From Takakia lepidozioides (taxonomy: Eukaryota; Streptophyta; Takakiopsida; Takakiales; Takakiaceae), in NCBI GenBank assembly GCA_030704615.1, contig CM060731.1, positions 67,932,756 through 67,996,755 of the forward strand: a DNA stretch of 64,000 nucleotides, in the 5' to 3' direction. The translations under genes were made by a program, and so were the position numbers. Shown here piece by piece: positions 58,201 to 64,000 of this stretch. Numbering within the stretch: position 1 is the stretch's first letter; the number at the start of each line of letters is the position of its first letter. The notes below the pieces were generated by a model. That model saw only the letters and a program-made list of their open reading frames with translations. It made no database searches and was not told the origin of the DNA.

Positions 58201-59977
58201 TTTGCAAATTACTCAGTCAAAACTGAATGGCATCGTGCAGAAAACTGTGAGGTCGAAGCCTACAGGATCAGAGGGGAAAGGATCTGGAGATGGGGACGAG
58301 TCCGGATAAAGCTCAGAGAATACAGATGAAGCAGATGAATCTGAAGTGCACTACCTTGACAAGGTGAAAGAACTCATGTCATTCCAGAAGGTAAACTCTC
58401 AGGAGGTTATAAGGGACATGCTCGTATGTGGAGGGCGTCTGGACATCCCTCTGTGCCGGATGATATCAATGCCTGTTGTGCGTCCACCTCTTTCCCATGA
58501 CATAACAAAATTGGAGAGTGATTTTGTGCATGGATATAGACTTGGTGCACAAGTTTTTTTATGTGTCACTGACGGATATAAATGGGAAAAGCACATTAGT
58601 GTCTCCAGAGATCAGTGATAACTGGGATGAGTGCTGGAAAGATGCCAATGAGGAGTTCGAGTTGGGCCTCATGATGGGAAAGAACACCCAGCAATTCTGT
58701 AACCACATGTTCTACGTCTGGGACGGCAACCACCGATTGTTGGCATGGATGGGATACATTCAGAAACACCATGCGAAAGACAAAGACAAGCATGTTGCTG
58801 TGGAGGCAATGGTTTTGGATCCTGGAAACGACATCGCTAGGCTTCTTACAGCTATGCACAACGTGAACAAGTAAGTCATCCAGGAGATTTCATTCCCTCT
58901 GTAGTGTCTTATTAATACCCAAAAAACAATGTTAAGGAATGTAATGTTTCCAATGTTTTTGCAGATCGACAGAGAAATCGCATGTGACCACAAGCTTGGT
59001 TCACACACTATTCCAAATTCAGAGGATTGGTCTGATGAAGCTGGATGATTTTCGGACAGTACTACCACCCAATATCATCAAGAAGTGCGAAACATGAAGA
59101 ACTGCAGGCACTTGGTATTCTTTGACACGAGAGGCGTTTCTGGAGTACATGTATGCGGTAAGCCCGAGTCTGTACTCGAATACATGTTTGTAGTCCCTTC
59201 GGTGCTAATCACTACTTGAATCAATGCAGCAAGAACTGGCAGAGGCAGCTGAGAAGGGAAAATCCGAATATTACTGCACCACACCAGAGGAACTAAGGAC
59301 ATCAAAGGGTGTGGAAGCTGCAATAAAGAAGGAGTTTGAAATGCGAAGAACCAAATTGATGTCCGCCTTCGGAAAGCAGCTTAGAATAGTAGATCCTGGA
59401 CTTGGTTCTGAGTTCCTTCAGCAGATCAAAACACACTATGACAAGCATGTGCATCCGGAGATGCAGCAGGAGAAATTGCACCGGCTGGCCATATCGATGG
59501 TCGACCCACAAACAAAAATAAGGTGGCTAGAGATATGGAACTCAGATCAAACAGTAAAGGACTTGAATCAGTTCCCAAAGAGCACCATACAGCCTGGCAC
59601 AAAGGTGGAAGGAATCAGTGATTTGGTGTTTGATAACTGGCTCCACAAGGCTACATTTTGGAGTCAGGTGTGTATTCAAACATGCCGTTTTCTTCTCTTC
59701 AAGTATGTGATGAGTATCTTATTTGCAATTCTGACAAATATACAATTTGTAGCTCGAAAAGCGCGCCGTCATTGTGCTGGATCAGACTTTGAAGGATCTG
59801 AACATTCGATTGTTTCGCCTCCCAAATGTCATTGGAGGCATACATAAGGAAGTGGAGAGGTCTCACCTGGAGATACTGTTTTTTCCGGGAGTTCTCCAAA
59901 GATGGTAACATTTTACGGTCCAACGACTTTGACAGTCAGGTTGGAGGAGAGTGGGCCATGATGCGAGTTGTTTACAG

Positions 59978-60940
59978 GTGCAATGTCATACTTGAAACTC
60001 TACTGGTTTTTTTGGGAAAAAATGTGGCTTCGTAAGGATTGCAATCATAGATCCAGATTCAATGTCGTTGACGACATTCACTTTTTTGTCTGAGTCATTC
60101 TTAAGCGAGTATATGAATTCACCTGGTTCTAAGGGTGTAATTATAGTGTCCCTGATTAGAATTGATAATGTCATTGAATGGCGTTGACGACATTCACAAC
60201 CGGAGTTGTTGAGAGGCCCTCAGAGTTATGTTAATTTTTGTAATGTCCATAGAGGTTACAGTGAGGGTTCCTCACTTCATTTTGCTGAATGTCAATGCAG
60301 ACATTCAATTGTTCTGCATTGTTTTTGCCTCTTGCGAGGAATCTGAAGGCTTGATAAGCTCTTTTATGAGAAATCCAAAGTGAATGTCGTTGACGACATT
60401 CACTTCTGTGTCTGTATTATTCACCAGTGACAATTTGAATTTACATGGATTGGGAGCTGAGTAATTGGTTCCTTGTTGGTATTTTTGTGAATGGCGTTGA
60501 CGCCATTCACATACAGTGTTGTTGTGAGGTCCTTAGTGATATGTTCGTTATGAATGTGCATTGAGTTTTCCGGGAGGGTTCCTTACTCGAGTTTATGATT
60601 TCCATCCTGTGATTTTGCTTCATTTGAGGAATAATTAGGCTTGATTAGGAGTGTATTCACAAATCCAAAGTGAATGTCGTTGACGACATTCACTTCTATG
60701 TCTGTGTCATTCCAAAATGATAGTTTGCATTCACCTGGATTAGGGTGTATTTACAGTATCATTGAATGGAATGTTTTGAATGGCGTTGACGACATTCACA
60801 TTTGGAACAGTCGTGTGGTCCTGAAAGGTCCTTGGAGCAGTTCTGAGAGCCATTTCAATCTATGTTTTTTTCATTCTGTTCTACTTGCATCTTACTCATT
60901 GAGCGCTTTTGTGGGTTGGGATTTATCTCCTTTTTTTCAG
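59978..60940. repeat. Intron with tandem ~290-320-bp repeats, each holding two palindromes
   Basis: Six copies of a GTGAATGTCG-TTGA-CGACATTCAC palindrome or its GGCG/CGCC variant lie at about 60059, 60175, 60380, 60487, 60670 and 60777. They form alternating pairs: first sites are spaced 321 and 290 bp, second sites 312 and 290 bp. Flanking text ('atgtctgtgtcatt', 'attcacctgg', 'aatccaaag') repeats with the same spacing. Confidence 0.85.
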
Positions 60941-63150
60941 GTACACGAAATATGTGCTCATGGAAGGAAATCACCTGAGCGGAATTCCAGATTATCTTGA
61001 CATGTGGTCGGACCCTGCAAACGATCCAACCATGTATACTGTAGGGATATTGAAGGACTGGAGTCCTTCTCACTTCAGAGACTGTGGGTAGTACCTTGAC
61101 TGCCCACCGGAGCACACGACCTTTCAAGAACAACATATGAAATACTTGAACAATAACGCTGAGATGCTGGCGCCTTTGACTGACGAAGAGTACCAACGAA
61201 ACATAGCAACATTGGCTGCCAAGGAGCCTGATGCTCAGGGAACGCCGCAGAAGGGAAAGAAGGCGGGCCGCAAACCAAAGACAAGGCTGTTGATGTCATA
61301 GCCATCTCACCAGCAAAGCCAAAGGACAAAGAGAAGTCCAAAGAGAAGGAAAAGGACAAGGGGAAGGAGAAAGAAAAGGAGATGGAGAGTAGGCATGACT
61401 TTACTGCTGGAAGATATACCCGCACTGTTCAGTGCGTGTTCGATGCCAAGCCACACCCTTCCCGTTCTGATTCGGCAGGAGAGATGAAAATTGTTAATGA
61501 GGGTTGGCTGTCGATGATGCAGAGTCGAAAGAGAGGATACACTGGGGTGCCTTCGCCTACCTGGGACAATATAATCTCATTCCTCAATCTGGTGAGAATT
61601 CCAGTTTCTTTCCTTTTTCTCTGAAAGTTTCGTTGGCAGTATTTCAGTCTCGTTCTTTGAAAACATTCTTGCCATCGTTCTTATAAAAACATGTCTGTTG
61701 CAGGTGAGCACAGGTCCTACCTTCGTATGCGGTGTGTAGAAAACTTATGCGGCCGACATTGTCATTCTCGACATTCCGGATGGCCAGGCTGTGCCAGAAG
61801 TTCTTCCAAAGGGCAAGACGCCAAGCTGGAACAAATTTGAGGACAACTACTAGAGTTGGGTGTTCGGGTTCTGTAATAACTTCCTCTCTGATGCAGGGAC
61901 ACTTCTGCTTTTCAGTCATGTGACAATGATAGTCGTCGGGCATTGGCATCATACCTCAAGTCTTCAGGGTTTGAAGTTTTGCGCACATGGAATTGTGTGA
62001 ACAGCCTCTACCTTGTGAAAGGGGGTTTCCCTGGTCAGCTGGTATGCCGTCTCCCTTCTGCTTGTGCTTTCATGATGAGTTTCAATGTTCTCTGCAACTC
62101 CACTCTAGTAGAATCTATTATGATCGACACCGATCATCACCGATTCATGATAAAAATGATTTTATTGTGTCTGAGTTCTGAATAGCCGATGTACACACTT
62201 CCACTATAGATTGTGTTTACCACACTAACCTGCTATCTTTGGCAGACGAGGATGCTCGAGGCGATCTGCCTGCGGAGGATTCGCACCTCAAAGACACCAT
62301 CCTCCATCCGCAGCTTTGAGATTTCTGACCAGGGTTGTTTCGTCAACCCTCCCTATGAGCCCCATGTCGATGACATTTTGTACAACTTCATGCAGTCCAG
62401 TCAGACTCTGAAGAGACCAGATGGCACTCCCTGGAGAGGTGCAAAGAAAAAGTCCCCAGCGTTCATGCAAATACTGCTGGAGTCATGCAGCCACCGCTCT
62501 GCACGGGTGGTCGATCTTTGTGTGTCTACAGGTTTCGTTCTTTCCCTTCTGAATTGGTTTTCTTTCAACAGTTTCATTGCTTAAATCCCCCCCACCAAAC
62601 TGTTCATGTCCTCCTGTCTGGTGCAGGAACAACTTACCATGCATGCAAGGCAGGCGGAAGAAGCCTTTTTGGCATGGAGGGTGATTCTGACCTCTACAAC
62701 ACAGTGCTCCTCCCCCTTTTGTCTGGCTCCACTTCAGGCACACAGACTGATCGGATTCAAATTCGAAATGATGACGATCCCGAAGATAAGCAGGTCGACA
62801 ACGACTTTTCATGTGAGTAAGTGCTAAACCCTCTTTGGGAGCCATACTCAATTTCTCAATAACATCAAAGTTACAGTAATAACTTTTTCAGGCTGTCTTT
62901 CAGGAAAGGCAGCGGTGGATCTTCAAGAGATACAGTCATTTCTGGCGAGTCTGTTTTCGACAGCCCCCTTTCCAATTTTCTGCTTTCTGTTTATGCCGAA
63001 GCAATGGCACTTCACGCGGCCGAATCCCTATCCCCTGACTTTTTAGTGGCCAGCTGTAGGTGTATCCAGCGTGGATCCGGTGTTCTAAAATACTTAGACT
63101 TAGATGCAGAGGAAGCGGGGATACATTGTACTGACTCTGAGTCAGACTGA

Positions 63151-63700
63151 ACTATATTCTTTTAATATTCATTTTCATACTATCTGGAAAACGTTGAATC
63201 CCCTTCCTCCACCGTAGTTGTTCCTTTAGAACAAATAATAATCACATAATCAACTTTCATTTAAATTGCAATATGTATGAATCCATCTCACAAACCTCCC
63301 CGACTCTTCTCATATCCATTGTGCATTCATCTACAGTGTATTCATGCGTGTTCCATTCATGAATTTTTTCTTTTGTTCAACATCCATTGTACATTCATCC
63401 TCTGTACTCTTTAATCCACCCCACAAACCTTCCACACTCATTTAATATACGTTGTGCATTCGTCAAAAGTTTTGGTCATGCATCTTCCTGTCATGAATTT
63501 TGTCATTCCTCAACATCCATTATACATTCATCCATTTTACTCTTATCCATCCCTCATTCATCCATCTACATTCATTTTTCACACTCATCCATCTGTTTAT
63601 CATCCAACTGTACATCCATCCTTTATTCAATGCCTTTTATTATGTCGTCGAGCTTGTTTCCGCGATAAATGGTGCCAATCCGCGGGAATACACTCCACTT
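63151..63700. repeat. Transposon right arm with CATTCATCC-type repeats
   Basis: AT-rich sequence from about 63290 to 63640 is filled with catccat, cattcatcc and tgtgcattcatc phrases. Open frames there (63387-63790) reflect the repeat. From 63700 the GACGTGGC-rich right terminus follows. Confidence 0.6.
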
Positions 63701-63831
63701 CTTTCTGGGCGCGTGGTGACGTGGCCTTCACGTGTGATGACGTGGAGTGAGCCCCGTGACGTGGCATTTGCGCAAGGTGACGTGGCGTGAGTGCTGTTGC
63801 GCTCACGCGCTCACGTGACCAGGCTCACGCC

Positions 63832-64000
63832 GAGGCATCCTGGGCACAACCTACACAACTACAGTGTGGGCATTGTGGAAAGTTTGGGCATGAGGAGGCC
63901 CAGTGTTATGGCTTGCATCCTGAACTACGGCCAGGCCAGTTCCAAGGGAACAATGGTGGCTGAGGACGAGACAATGTAGTCCAAAGAGGTAGAGGAGGCA
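63832..64000 (+). pseudogene. Gag continuation with second zinc knuckle
   Basis: Immediately outside the right end of the inserted element the frame reads QPTQLQCGHCGKFGHEEAQ and ends CYGLHPELRPGQFQ before a TGA at 63961-63963. CGHCGKFGHEEAQC is a canonical C-x2-C-x4-H-x4-C retroviral-type knuckle. The Gly/Arg-rich text after the stop (GRDNVVQRGRGG) continues in frame to the window edge. Codon phase agrees with the gag left of the insertion (53267). Confidence 0.7.

Larger units (their letters stand above)
56598..63150 (+). pseudogene. ParB-like and N4/N6 amino-DNA-methyltransferase gene, 11 exons, decayed
   Basis: Exons by GT-AG consensus are 56598 to about 57150/57250, about 57254-57503, 58241-58870, 58965-59157, 59230-59667, 59753-59977, 60941-61591, 61704-62041, 62246-62531, 62627-62812 and about 62892-63150. 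The first exon is an unrecognised acidic N-terminus. A bipartite basic signal (GKRKAAEGDPISKPKK) ends exon 2. Exon 3 has a ParB-like box, FYVWDGNHRLLAWMGYI, then EAMVLDPGNDIARLL. Exons 5-7 are a conserved unknown block (LMSAFGKQLRIVDPG, IRLFRLPNVIGGIHKEV) and a Lys/Glu-rich linker. Exon 8 has a motif-IV-like ADIVILDIPDG (61770) and DAGTLLLFSH. Exons 9-10 have KKKSPAFMQILLESC and motif I VVDLCVSTGTTYHACKAG GRSLFGMEGDSDLY-type residues, the beta-class N4/N6 MTase order (IV before I). Stops lie at 58307, 59095, 61089, 61737 and 61851. Frameshifts are near 58554-58560 and 59879-59884 (T-runs), ~61275 (A-run) and ~61915. It is not functional as it stands. Confidence 0.6.
53268..63831. mobile_element. 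~10.56-kb Mutator-like transposon carrying a ParB/DNA-methyltransferase gene
   Basis: The left end (53268) starts GGCGTGAGCG and the right end (63831, read inward) starts GGCGTGAGCC. Both continue with CACGTGAGCGC 4-5 bp later and with further (A/G)CGAGCG/TGAGCG, giving imperfect ~31-bp inverted repeats. GACGTGGC motifs are repeated inside both ends. The flanking 8 bp (GACGCAAT / GAGGCATC) are only 5/8 alike, so a target duplication is weak. However, the host gag frame is in the same codon phase on both sides (GAC GCA AT| and |GAG GCA TC). Contents: a truncated MULE-type SWIM transposase on the minus strand and an 11-exon ParB-like/N4-N6 methyltransferase gene on the plus strand. Both are decayed. 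Confidence 0.6.

Noticed and set aside
63387-63790. Three overlapping plus-strand open frames
   Set aside because: They translate the CATTCATCC-type repeat (HPSIHLHSFF-like) and the transposon terminus.
53259-63840. Perfect 9-bp target duplication of a Mutator insertion
   Set aside because: The flanks CGACGCAAT and GAGGCATCC are too different to call; only the shared codon phase supports the borders.

Overview
This is a nuclear land-plant sequence. It has spliced genes with GT-AG introns, plant-type LINE and Ty3-like retrotransposon debris, tRNA-derived SINEs and DYW-class PPR fragments. The abundance of PPR-DYW debris, a SWIM-finger Mutator-like transposase and an algal/bryophyte/fern-type oxygenase suggest a non-seed plant (fern, lycophyte or bryophyte). 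That placement is inference, not proof.

Layout: (1) 1-10.9 kb is repeat-rich. It holds an unrecognised small gene, a broken minus-strand coding stretch, a hairpin minisatellite, SINEs, two gag fragments facing each other beside an LTR/primer-binding site, and a relic of a MULE-like transposase. (2) 10.9-34.3 kb is a gene island of five genes in strictly alternating orientation: a claspin/MRC1-like replication-checkpoint gene (-), the meiotic crossover gene ZIP4/SPO22 (+), an isopenicillin-N-synthase-like 2-oxoglutarate oxygenase (-), a Bet1-like SNARE (+) and a GH5 endo-beta-mannanase (-). In the last four all exons join in frame with no stop or frameshift. A LINE about 4 kb long sits antisense in the first intron of the oxygenase. 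(3) 34.3-49.3 kb is nested repeats: SINEs, a possible hAT-like MITE, an LTR-like stretch and an L1-type LINE on the minus strand. That LINE is split by a 4,983-bp element with ~45-bp terminal inverted repeats and an exact 8-bp target duplication. The element carries rearranged PPR-DYW gene pieces. (4) 49.3-53.3 kb is non-coding sequence leading into a Ty3-type gag.

(5) 53.27-63.83 kb is the most unusual part. A ~10.56-kb segment is bounded by inverted GGCGTGAGC... ends and interrupts the gag between its two zinc knuckles, in matching codon phase. It carries on the minus strand a truncated, frameshifted SWIM-zinc-finger MULE-like transposase. On the plus strand it carries an 11-exon gene whose pieces read as a ParB-like DGNHR box followed by a circularly permuted (beta-class) N4/N6 amino-DNA-methyltransferase fold. 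Its introns hold tandem repeats with a 24-bp palindrome (GTGAATGTCG-TTGA-CGACATTCAC). The gene has at least five in-frame stops and about four or five frameshifts, so this copy is dead, but it points to a Mutator-like transposon lineage carrying its own ParB/DNA-methyltransferase module.

Exon boundaries were placed by eye from splice consensus and reading phase. No database search was possible, so family names rest on recognised motifs.
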